From: Bacteroidota bacterium
GTDB taxonomy: Bacteria; Bacteroidota; Bacteroidia; 2-12-FULL-35-15
DNA length: 64,000 bases
Assembly (NCBI GenBank): GCA_017303895.1
Contig: JAFLBF010000001.1
Location: 1-64,000 of the forward strand
Direction: 5' to 3'
Part shown: positions 1-7,050 of the stretch, in pieces
Numbering within the stretch: the stretch's first letter is position 1
How the letters are laid out: every line of letters starts with the position of its first letter
Notes under the pieces: model-generated
The model's input: only the letters and a program-made list of their open reading frames with translations
Database searches by the model: none
Told to the model about the DNA's origin: nothing
Made by a program: the position numbers and the translations under genes

Positions 1-660
1 ACCTTGAGGACCGGTTGCACCAGTACTTCCTGTAGCACCATTAGTTCCGTTGGTTCCGGCAGCACCTGTTGCTCCTGTTGACCCTGTTACGCCCGCTATC
101 CCTTGTAAGCCTTGTGGACCGGTTGCGCCTGTTGCTCCCTGAGGACCTTGTGCTCCTTGCGCTCCATCAACACCATTCAAACCATCAATACCGTTGGCTC
201 CATTCAACCCATCTGCTCCGGTTGCACCTGTAGCACCCGTTGCGCCCTGTGGGCCGGATGTACCTGCATTCAAAGCATATAATGCATAAGGAACACTCAT
301 TAATTGTTGAGTACCCATCAACACATAATTCGTTCCGCCTGTTACGTCCATACTGATCTCAATATAATAAGGACCGTTTGCCCAATCGATAGACATAAAA
401 GGTCCTCCAGTGGGAATACCTCCACCTACTACTAAATTCAGCAAACCTAAACTGTTGGATGTTAAAGAATGTGTTTCAGAATATACAGAAGAACCACTTG
501 GACTTCCTTGCAACAAACGAATTTGCAAACCAATTGATTGATTGGCTATGGCTACACCACCGGCATCACGGGCCACCGCCTGGTAATTAAAGCCCTGTGG
601 AGACTGAGCATAAACACTTGTAAATGCTACTAATAAAAATAGAGTAAGTAATTTTTTCAT
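1..660 (-). CDS. Secreted collagen-like repeat protein (partial, C-terminus beyond window)
   Basis: The frame is open from an ATG at 660 to the left edge with no stop, so only the first 220 residues are visible. Residues 1-18 are a signal peptide ([18 protein letters not shown]). Residues 20-130 form a conserved-looking globular N-terminus containing [16 protein letters not shown], a segment I associate with Bacteroidota proteins that carry collagen-like tails. From about residue 135 to the edge the protein is uninterrupted Gly-x-y triplets (GATGAT, GLNGANG, GPQG types). It is probably an exported surface fibre or adhesin. The C-terminus, and so any T9SS signal, is not visible. The product class is secure; the biological role is not. 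Confidence 0.85.
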   Translation of the reverse strand, partial: MKKLLTLFLLVAFTSVYAQSPQGFNYQAVARDAGGVAIANQSIGLQIRLLQGSPSGSSVYSETHSLTSNSLGLLNLVVGGGIPTGGPFMSIDWANGPYYIEISMDVTGGTNYVLMGTQQLMSVPYALYALNAGTSGPQGATGATGATGADGLNGANGIDGLNGVDGAQGAQGPQGATGATGPQGLQGIAGVTGSTGATGAAGTNGTNGATGSTGATGPQG

Positions 661-684
661 GATTAAATTGTGTATAACGTTTGT

Positions 685-1149
685 TTAGTGCGACTTTAAT
701 AGTTTATGCGTATCAGAATTATTAACTCTTAAAAAATAAGACCCTGCCGGATAGGCGCTTAGATCCAACTCTAAACTCCGGGAATTGACAGCATGTTTTT
801 CAAGCAACTTTCCTTCAACAGAATATAATTCGACTACCGTATTTTTTTGATCGGAAGAAAATTGAACGTTCACAACATTAATTGTTGGATTAGGGAAGAC
901 AGAAAGTCCACTTACAACAGTATTAGAAATACTCGTCACCAAAATGTAGGTTTGGTGAAAACCCTGACTCAACATATTTTGAGTATTATCTAAAGTTGCC
1001 GTTACGGACTCACCCATTGTCCATTCAAGTGTGGTGGTTCCGTCTGTCATACTGGTTCCGGCACTGGATATCACCTCCGGAGATAAGGTTTGTGCGAAAG
1101 AATTGCCTGCACCCAAAAGGATAAGTGAACTAAAAAATATTTTTTTCAT
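685..1149 (-). CDS. Small secreted protein with T9SS type A sorting domain
   Basis: I chose the ATG at 1149, which starts MKKIFFSSLILLGAGNSFAQ, a clean signal peptide. The longer frame begins with a GTG at 1170 that overlaps the -7 promoter box. The mature part is short (about 135 residues). Its second half matches the T9SS type A sorting domain: VFPNP, then strands ending in AGSYFLRVNN. This domain sends proteins through the outer membrane by the type IX system. The N-terminal region before it (SSAGTSMTDGTTTLEWTMGES) has no function I recognise. It lies directly upstream of the collagen-like gene on the same strand, 24 nt away, so the two may be co-transcribed. Confidence 0.85.
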   Translation of the reverse strand: MKKIFFSSLILLGAGNSFAQTLSPEVISSAGTSMTDGTTTLEWTMGESVTATLDNTQNMLSQGFHQTYILVTSISNTVVSGLSVFPNPTINVVNVQFSSDQKNTVVELYSVEGKLLEKHAVNSRSLELDLSAYPAGSYFLRVNNSDTHKLLKSH

Positions 1150-1169
1150 GTCGAAAATTTTATTCGACA

Positions 1170-1177
1170 CAAAAATA
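1170..1177 (-). promoter_or_regulatory. TAnnTTTG -7 promoter element
   Basis: Reads TATTTTTG on the minus strand, 20 nt upstream of the ATG at 1149. It matches the Bacteroidota -7 consensus. No clear -33 TTTG was identified. Confidence 0.5.
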
Positions 1178-1209
1178 TAGTTATTTACTGCATATGCAAA
1201 TAGAAATTA

Positions 1210-2259
1210 CTAAAACCCAAGCGCAATAGAGCAAGTAAGGGTTGAATTCTGAAAGGAAGAATCATCAAAACGGCCTTGACTATCTCTTGCAGGAAATGTT
1301 TTTCCTTCGATACGAATAAGCGCCTGATCAAGCGGGACAAAATCAAAATTCAACGAAAAGCCAGCTTCCTCTTCATTAATACCAATGATCTTATTCTGAT
1401 CATCAAAATACTCTGCTCTAAAACAAGTTGCCCATTTTTTATTGAATTTGTACCTTATAAACAAAGCTGGAGTGTACCAGGAGATAAACTGTTTTTCGGT
1501 AATACTTTTTTCTTCATAGCCCAGATCGAGTACCGCTGCCAATGAAAGCTTTGGGGAGATCAAATAAGTAAAATACAGATCATGAAAATGCCTAAGTAAT
1601 TGAAGTGAATCGGGTATATTCCTCCCCTCACCTATAAATGTACTGTAATTCAGAGTTAATTTATCATTCGGCACAAACTGAACTTGCGTTCCAACAGCTT
1701 TATTAGAATTTTTCTCTTCTATATTTTGCCATCCATTCAGCACCAATGCTGCTATACTCCATTTTTCATTTGGTAAAAAAGTGAGTTTAGCACCTGTTTC
1801 ATAATAAGGAGAGTTTTCGGCACATAATGACCGGGTTAAGGTCCAGTTATCTTTTGATATAGCTGTTTCCAAACCAATATGCGAAGGCATGATCCCTGCG
1901 TCCAACCAAAGTTTTTTTGTTAAACGGATCCCAACATTGGCTTCATTTATTAATTGTAAAATGAACGGTTCTGCCGCATAGTTTGCTTTTACATAAGTAC
2001 CGGCATGCATGGCCACATTCGCTCTTATTTTTTCTTTTTTTAATTTAAAAGCTAGTAGCGCTTGATTTACATTAAACTCATTATGCCTGTTATGATTATA
2101 GGCAAAAGGGACATTTTTTGAAACCGGCTCCGTGAAGTTATAGGCATAGTAGCAATCAACATAACCTGAAACCACAAAGGTTGAAGTACTATCTTTTTGA
2201 GCAAAATTCATACCTGATAACAAACACAAATAAAAGCTAAGCAGCAAGGCCTTTTTCAT
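1210..2259 (-). CDS. Outer-membrane beta-barrel porin, OmpL-like (bbp2 type)
   Basis: The start is the ATG at 2259 (MKKALLLSFYLCLLSGMNFAQ, signal peptide); the longer frame starts with TTG inside the promoter box. The mature protein of about 330 residues consists of alternating amphipathic strands, with features of Bacteroidota OmpL-like porins: VSGYVDCYYAYNF at the N-terminus, NVNQALLAFKLKKEKIRANVAMHAGTY, GIMPSHIGLETAISKDNW and a C-terminal strand ending in a hydrophobic residue (CSIALGF). It probably forms a passive diffusion channel; the substrate is unknown. A second member of the same family lies at 51526-52905 next to kdpC. Confidence 0.75.
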   Translation of the reverse strand: MKKALLLSFYLCLLSGMNFAQKDSTSTFVVSGYVDCYYAYNFTEPVSKNVPFAYNHNRHNEFNVNQALLAFKLKKEKIRANVAMHAGTYVKANYAAEPFILQLINEANVGIRLTKKLWLDAGIMPSHIGLETAISKDNWTLTRSLCAENSPYYETGAKLTFLPNEKWSIAALVLNGWQNIEEKNSNKAVGTQVQFVPNDKLTLNYSTFIGEGRNIPDSLQLLRHFHDLYFTYLISPKLSLAAVLDLGYEEKSITEKQFISWYTPALFIRYKFNKKWATCFRAEYFDDQNKIIGINEEEAGFSLNFDFVPLDQALIRIEGKTFPARDSQGRFDDSSFQNSTLTCSIALGF

Positions 2260-2265
2260 ATTCTG

Positions 2266-2273
2266 CAAATGTA
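2266..2273 (-). promoter_or_regulatory. TAnnTTTG -7 promoter element of porin gene
   Basis: TACATTTG on the minus strand, with only 6 nt between its last base and the ATG at 2259. This implies a near-leaderless transcript. Confidence 0.5.
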
Positions 2274-2341
2274 TAACAATCGCCCGTTTCCTTGATCAAA
2301 AAACACATGATCTTAACCCTATTTCATGTCATTTTTATTTC

Positions 2342-2349
2342 TAATTTTG
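2342..2349 (+). promoter_or_regulatory. TAnnTTTG -7 promoter element of glyQS
   Basis: TAATTTTG, ending 7 nt before the ATG at 2357, so the 5' leader should be very short. It is divergent from the minus-strand box at 2266-2273. Confidence 0.55.
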
Positions 2350-2356
2350 CGCCACT

Positions 2357-3898
2357 ATGGCAAATCAAGAAGACATTTTTAAGAATATCATTTCCCACTC
2401 AAAAGAGTATGGATTCATTTTTCAAAGTTCAGAGATCTATGATGGTTTAAGTGCAGTGTATGACTACGGTCAGATGGGTGCTGAACTAAAGAAGAATTTA
2501 CGTGAGTACTGGTGGAAAGCAATGGTGCAAATGCATGAGAACATTGTTGGTATCGATGCGGCTATCTTTATGCACCCAACTACATGGAAGGCATCCGGAC
2601 ACGTTGATGCTTTCAACGATCCTTTGATCGACAACAAAGACAGCAAAAAACGTTACCGTGCAGATGTATTGATCGAAGAACATGTATCGAAGATCGAAGA
2701 TAAGATCAACAAAGAAGTAGAGAAAGCAGCAAAGCGTTTCGAAAATTTTGATGCTGCTATGTATAAAAGCACCAATGCACGTGTATTGGAATACCAAGCA
2801 CAAATTGATTCGATCAACAAACGTTTCAAAGATGCTTTGGAAGCAAACAATCTGGAAGAAGTTCGCCAGATCATTATCGACTGCGAAATTGTTTGTCCAA
2901 TCTCCGGAACAAAGAACTGGACAGAAGTTCGTCAGTTCAACTTGATGTTTAGCACTTCGATGGGTGCAGTAACAGAAGATTCAAATATTATTTATTTACG
3001 TCCGGAAACCGCTCAAGGTATTTTCGTTAACTTTTTGAATGTACAAAAAACAGGAAGAATGAAAATTCCGTTTGGTATTGCACAAACAGGAAAAGCATTC
3101 CGTAATGAGATCGTAGCTCGCCAGTTTATTTTCCGTATGCGTGAATTCGAACAAATGGAAATGCAATTCTTTGTTCGCCCGGGAACCGAAATGGAATGGT
3201 ATAACTACTGGAAAGAAACCCGAATGAAATGGCATAAGTCATTAGGCTTTGGCGATGAGAACTACCGTTATCATGACCATTTAAAGTTAGCACATTACGC
3301 AAATGCTGCTTGCGATATTGAATTCAGCTTCCCATTTGGATTTAAAGAATTAGAAGGAATTCATTCCCGTACTGATTTCGACTTAAAAGCACATGAACAA
3401 CATTCAGGAAAAAAATTACAATATTTTGATCCGGAGATCAACCAAAGTTATGTTCCTTATGTAGTAGAAACTTCGGTTGGTTTGGATCGTTTGTTCTTAG
3501 CCACTTTAGCAAAAGCATACGTTGAAGAAAAACTGGAAGATGGAACAACACGTGTTGCCTTGAACCTACCAGCATTCCTTGCTCCAATTAAAGTTGCTGT
3601 ATTGCCTTTATTGAAAAAAGATGGCTTACCGGAGAAAGCAAGGGAGATCATTGACCTATTGAAATATGATCATGCAACAACATTTGATGAAAAGGATACG
3701 ATCGGAAAACGTTACCGCAGACAAGATGCGATCGGAACACCTTTCTGTATCACTGTTGATCATCAATCATTAGAAGACAATACAGTAACGATCCGTTACC
3801 GTGATACGATGCAACAGGAACGTGTTACGATTGATTCATTGGCAAAGATCATTGATGATAAAGTAAGTTTCAAAAAAGCATTACAAGCTTTGAAATAA
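2357..3898 (+). CDS. glyQS: Glycine--tRNA ligase (dimeric type)
   Basis: Cytosolic class II aminoacyl-tRNA synthetase that charges tRNA-Gly. The 513 residues suit the single-chain alpha2 enzyme rather than the bacterial GlyQ+GlyS tetramer. Visible features are the N-terminal GFIFQSSEIYDGLSAVYDYG (about 19-38), RPETAQGIFVNF (about 216), motif 2 as FRNEI...FRMREFEQME (about 249-266), motif 3 as GLDRLFLA (about 374), and a C-terminal anticodon-binding domain (about 411-508, starting APIKVAVLPLL). The start is fixed by the promoter box just upstream. The gene is monocistronic, closed by the hairpin at 3901-3932. Confidence 0.97.
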   Translation: MANQEDIFKNIISHSKEYGFIFQSSEIYDGLSAVYDYGQMGAELKKNLREYWWKAMVQMHENIVGIDAAIFMHPTTWKASGHVDAFNDPLIDNKDSKKRYRADVLIEEHVSKIEDKINKEVEKAAKRFENFDAAMYKSTNARVLEYQAQIDSINKRFKDALEANNLEEVRQIIIDCEIVCPISGTKNWTEVRQFNLMFSTSMGAVTEDSNIIYLRPETAQGIFVNFLNVQKTGRMKIPFGIAQTGKAFRNEIVARQFIFRMREFEQMEMQFFVRPGTEMEWYNYWKETRMKWHKSLGFGDENYRYHDHLKLAHYANAACDIEFSFPFGFKELEGIHSRTDFDLKAHEQHSGKKLQYFDPEINQSYVPYVVETSVGLDRLFLATLAKAYVEEKLEDGTTRVALNLPAFLAPIKVAVLPLLKKDGLPEKAREIIDLLKYDHATTFDEKDTIGKRYRRQDAIGTPFCITVDHQSLEDNTVTIRYRDTMQQERVTIDSLAKIIDDKVSFKKALQALK

Positions 3899-3900
3899 AT

Positions 3901-3932
3901 AAAAAGAGCGATTCATTTGAATCGCTCTTTTT
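3901..3932. terminator. Bidirectional intrinsic terminator
   Basis: A perfect 15-bp inverted repeat (AAAAAGAGCGATTCA, 2-nt loop) with A- and T-tracts at its ends. It lies between convergent glyQS and the aldehyde dehydrogenase gene, whose stop codon it touches. Confidence 0.9.
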
Positions 3933-5343
3933 ATTTAACCAATATTTTGGGTTCCAGCATATCCATAATAGCATACTTTACTCCTTCCCTTCCTAAACCA
4001 CTATCTTTTACACCACCGTAGGGCATGTGATCTACGCGAAATGTAGGCACATCATTAATGATCAATCCACCTACTTCAATTTCATTGAATGCAAGATCGA
4101 TCTCTTTTTGGTAATTAGTAAATAATCCTGCCTGTAAACCAAAGCGCGATGCATTTACTTGATCGATTGCTTCCTGAAAATTTTCATACTTCCCGATCAC
4201 GACAACCGGACCAAACACTTCTTCTGCGCAAACCTTCATCGCATTCGTAGTATTGGTGAGTATTGTCGGTTCTACATAGGTTGCTTTTCTTTTACCACCA
4301 AACAATACTTTTGCTCCCTGCTCAATCGCTTCTTTGATCCAAGCTTCCACACGCTTTGCATTTTCTTCATCTATCATAGAAGATATATCTGTTGTTGGAT
4401 CCAGAGGATCACCCACTTTTAATTTTTTTGTTGCGTCAATAAATGCAGAAACAAATTTATCAAACACACTCTCGTGCACATAAAAACGTTGTGCATGTAT
4501 GCAGATCTGTCCGCTATACGCAAAACCACCAGTTACAGATTTAGAAATGGCTTTGTCTATCTCAGCGGTTTGCGTAACTATAACAGCTGCATTTCCTCCT
4601 AACTCCAGCACAACTTTCTTTTTTCCTGCATTGCGTTTCATTTCCCAACCTACCACTGGCGAACCTGTAAATGATAGCAACTGAAAACGTTCATCCGTTA
4701 CTAACTGATTTCCTGCAATCCTATTCATAGGCAGAACAGACACTGCTCCTTTTGGAAGAGCTGTTCTATCTATGATCTTTGCTAATTCTAAGGTTGATAA
4801 AGGAGTAGAAGAAGCAGGTTTTAGTATAATAGGACATCCAGCTGCAATGGCCGGAGCAATTTTGTGAACAGCTAAGTTCATCGGAAAATTAAATGGTGCA
4901 ATCCCAGCAACTAGTCCAACCGGAAAATAATTGACAACACCTTCTTTTCCTTCGCCAGCCGGTGTCCAGTCGAGCGAAAGATATTCTTTAGGTAAGCGCT
5001 TGGTTTCTTCTGCTGCAACAATAAATGTTTGAGCTGCACGATCGATCTCCCCCAATGCATATCTCATGGGCTTTGCCGATTCTGAAGCAAGTACTGTTGC
5101 TAAGTGTGTGCGATTGTTTTTGACCTCCATTGCAATTTGCATCAAGATCTCGTATCGTTTATAAGAAGGAAGTTTTTTTAATATTCCTTTTACCGCTTCC
5201 GCTTTTTGGATCGCTTGTTCCAACTCTTCTTGTCCGGCAAGAAAAGTAGATGCCAATAACTCATTGCTGAACGGATTTTTTACCTCCAAAACACTGGCTG
5301 TTTCAACAAACTCGCCACCAACGTAGATCTTGTATGATGTCAT
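3931..5343 (-). CDS. NAD(P)-dependent aldehyde dehydrogenase
   Basis: Aldehyde dehydrogenase superfamily, 470 residues, oxidising an aldehyde to an acid in the cytosol. Visible residues are Asn152 in PFNFP (oxyanion hole), Glu247 in LELGG (general base), catalytic Cys281 in GQICIHAQR, the coenzyme motif FTGSPVVG (about 225-232), and the C-terminal PYGGVKDSGLGREG. The overall pattern resembles the non-phosphorylating glyceraldehyde-3-phosphate/succinate-semialdehyde group, but I cannot fix the substrate. The gene begins 1 nt after the stop of the upstream HMA-domain gene, so the two are surely co-transcribed and probably translationally coupled. Confidence 0.93.
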   Translation of the reverse strand: MTSYKIYVGGEFVETASVLEVKNPFSNELLASTFLAGQEELEQAIQKAEAVKGILKKLPSYKRYEILMQIAMEVKNNRTHLATVLASESAKPMRYALGEIDRAAQTFIVAAEETKRLPKEYLSLDWTPAGEGKEGVVNYFPVGLVAGIAPFNFPMNLAVHKIAPAIAAGCPIILKPASSTPLSTLELAKIIDRTALPKGAVSVLPMNRIAGNQLVTDERFQLLSFTGSPVVGWEMKRNAGKKKVVLELGGNAAVIVTQTAEIDKAISKSVTGGFAYSGQICIHAQRFYVHESVFDKFVSAFIDATKKLKVGDPLDPTTDISSMIDEENAKRVEAWIKEAIEQGAKVLFGGKRKATYVEPTILTNTTNAMKVCAEEVFGPVVVIGKYENFQEAIDQVNASRFGLQAGLFTNYQKEIDLAFNEIEVGGLIINDVPTFRVDHMPYGGVKDSGLGREGVKYAIMDMLEPKILVK

Positions 5344-5344
5344 A

Positions 5345-5554
5345 TTAATTGGCTTTATATATCTCAGAATCGTTCACTGCTTTAACGATAACATTTTTAG
5401 AAGTTTTCGAGCCATCAAACTCAACAGTTGCTTCTCCTTTCTCTAAAGAAACTTCGCAGGTATTTACTCCTTCAACTGCAGCGATCAGTTTATTTACCGA
5501 TTTCTGGCAATGACCACAGGTCATCCCTTCGATTTTTATATTTACTTTGTTCAT
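5345..5554 (-). CDS. Heavy-metal-associated (HMA) domain protein, CopZ/Atx1-like
   Basis: A 69-residue single HMA domain with the beta-alpha-beta-beta-alpha-beta length of copper chaperones and the metal-binding motif MTCGHC (Cys13, Cys16). It has no signal peptide, so it is cytosolic. It presumably binds Cu(I) or a similar soft metal. It is the first gene of a two-gene unit with the aldehyde dehydrogenase (1-nt gap), which is an odd pairing because chaperones of this type usually sit beside a P-type ATPase. No copper ATPase is visible in the window. Confidence 0.9.
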   Translation of the reverse strand: MNKVNIKIEGMTCGHCQKSVNKLIAAVEGVNTCEVSLEKGEATVEFDGSKTSKNVIVKAVNDSEIYKAN

Positions 5555-5572
5555 ACTCTTTATTTATCCTCA

Positions 5573-5580
5573 CAAAATTA
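5573..5580 (-). promoter_or_regulatory. TAnnTTTG -7 promoter element of HMA-ALDH unit
   Basis: TAATTTTG on the minus strand, 18 nt before the ATG at 5554. It is back to back with the prfB promoter. Confidence 0.55.
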
Positions 5581-5613
5581 CGATGAAATACACATATACT
5601 CTGTAATAATTGT

Positions 5614-5621
5614 TACTTTTG
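5614..5621 (+). promoter_or_regulatory. TAnnTTTG -7 promoter element of prfB
   Basis: TACTTTTG, ending only 4 nt before the prfB ATG at 5626. The mRNA should be leaderless or nearly so. Confidence 0.55.
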
Positions 5622-5625
5622 TGCT

Positions 5626-6715
5626 ATGATCACAACCGACCAACTAAAAGACTTGAAAGAGCGCACGGAAGCGCTGAGGGGGCATCTTTGACATCGACCG
5701 TAAACTAAGGGAGATAGCAGAAGAAGAGGAAAAAGCATTGGCACCCAATTTCTGGGACGACCCTAAAAAAGCCGAAGAATTACTCAAACAGACCAAGATC
5801 AAAAAAAACTGGACAGCATCCTACATGCAGGCAAAAAGCAATGTAGATGATCTGGAGTTGCTTTATGATTTTTTCAAACAAGGTGAAGCAACCGAACAGG
5901 ATGTTGAACAACAATATCAAACTACACTCAAACATTTAGAGGAGATCGAATTCAAGAATATGTTGAGCGGTCAGGAAGATGTATTAAGTTGTGTGGTTCA
6001 GATCAATGCCGGAGCGGGAGGCACAGAGAGTTGCGACTGGGCAGCAATGCTCATGCGTATGTATAAAATGTGGGCTGAGAAAAACGGCTATAAGATCAAA
6101 GAAGTAGATTATCAGGAAGGTGATGTAGCCGGGATCAAGTCGGTTACCATGGAGTTTGAAGGCGAATATGCTTTTGGTTATTTGAAAGGCGAAAATGGAG
6201 TGCACCGTTTGGTACGAATTTCCCCTTTTGATGCCAATGCTAAACGACATACCTCCTTTGCATCTGTTTATGTTTACCCGCTGATTGATGATACGATTGA
6301 AGTAGATGTGAATCCGGCCGATATTGAATTTGAAACATTCCGTGCTGGTGGTGCAGGTGGACAAAATGTAAACAAAGTTGAAACAGCAGTCCGTTTGTAT
6401 CACAAACCATCTGGCATTATCATCAAGAATCAGGAATCGCGTTCACAATTACAGAACAAAGAGAATGCGATCAAATTATTAAAATCTCAATTGTTTGAAA
6501 TTGAAATGCGCAAAAAACGTGAATCAATTGCAGCAATTGAAGGCAACAAGAAAAAAATTGAGTGGGGCTCACAAATTCGCAATTATGTTTTTCATCCTTA
6601 CAAATTAGTAAAAGATCTCCGAACCGATTATGAAACATCGAATGTACAAGCGGTGATGGATGGAGAACTAAATGACTTTATTAAATCTTATTTAATGGAA
6701 TATGGCAACAGTTAA
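5626..6715 (+). CDS. prfB: Peptide chain release factor 2 (programmed +1 frameshift)
   Basis: RF2 recognises UGA and UAA stop codons and triggers peptide release on the ribosome. The gene is read in two frames. ATG at 5626 opens a 21-codon segment ([20 protein letters not shown] and then Leu) ending at an in-frame TGA at 5689. Skipping one base (CTT TGA C to CTT GAC) continues through [20 protein letters not shown] to 6715, giving 362 residues, the normal RF2 length. The specificity tripeptide SPF (about 198-200) and the catalytic GGQ within [12 protein letters not shown] (about 242) are intact. The final 14 nt overlap the next gene. The frameshift makes the gene self-regulated by RF2 level. 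Confidence 0.96.
5676..5691 (+). promoter_or_regulatory. prfB: Programmed +1 frameshift site of prfB
   Basis: An internal Shine-Dalgarno-like GAGGGGG (5676-5682), a 3-nt spacer, slippery CTT (5686-5688), then TGA (5689-5691) followed by C. This is the canonical AGGGGG-n3-CTTTGAC arrangement known from Escherichia coli prfB. Confidence 0.95.
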
Positions 6716-7049
6716 AATATACCACAATGTTAGATGCTCCAAAAGCAGAGAAGCGTGTAACATTATTGCCGACAAAGGCATAAAAGCAGAAGTAGTTGAA
6801 TATTTAAAAACACCTCCTACTCAAAAAGAGATCAAGGAGCTTTTAGGTTTGCTAAAATTAAACGCTGAAGATATTATCCGGAAAGGAGAAGAACTTTACA
6901 AAACCAAGTACAAAGGCAAAACGTTTACAGAAGCGCAATGGATCAAAATATTGGCTGAAAATCCGATATTGATCGAGCGACCGATCATTGTAAATGGCAA
7001 AAAAGCAGTGATTGGCAGGCCGCCTGAAAAAGTGCTGGAGATACTATAA
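6702..7049 (+). CDS. ArsC/Spx-family arsenate reductase-like protein
   Basis: 115 residues with the thioredoxin-like ArsC fold. The N-terminal [12 protein letters not shown] places the reactive Cys at residue 12 and a second Cys at 19, and the C-terminus has [19 protein letters not shown], typical of the glutaredoxin-linked arsenate reductase family. It could reduce arsenate or act as another thiol reductase; no ars operon neighbours are present. It overlaps the end of prfB by 14 nt in another frame, so it is translated from the same mRNA. Confidence 0.85.
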   Translation: MATVKIYHNVRCSKSREACNIIADKGIKAEVVEYLKTPPTQKEIKELLGLLKLNAEDIIRKGEELYKTKYKGKTFTEAQWIKILAENPILIERPIIVNGKKAVIGRPPEKVLEIL

Positions 7050-7050
7050 G

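Noticed and set aside
1276-1545. 89-codon plus-strand frame
   Set aside because: It lies wholly within the minus-strand porin gene and has no recognisable features.
5689-5691. In-frame stop suggesting a prfB pseudogene
   Set aside because: It is the programmed frameshift signal: Shine-Dalgarno, CTT and TGA C are all in place, and the downstream frame is intact.
5984-6403. 139-codon minus-strand frame
   Set aside because: Antisense to the conserved core of prfB; a shadow frame.
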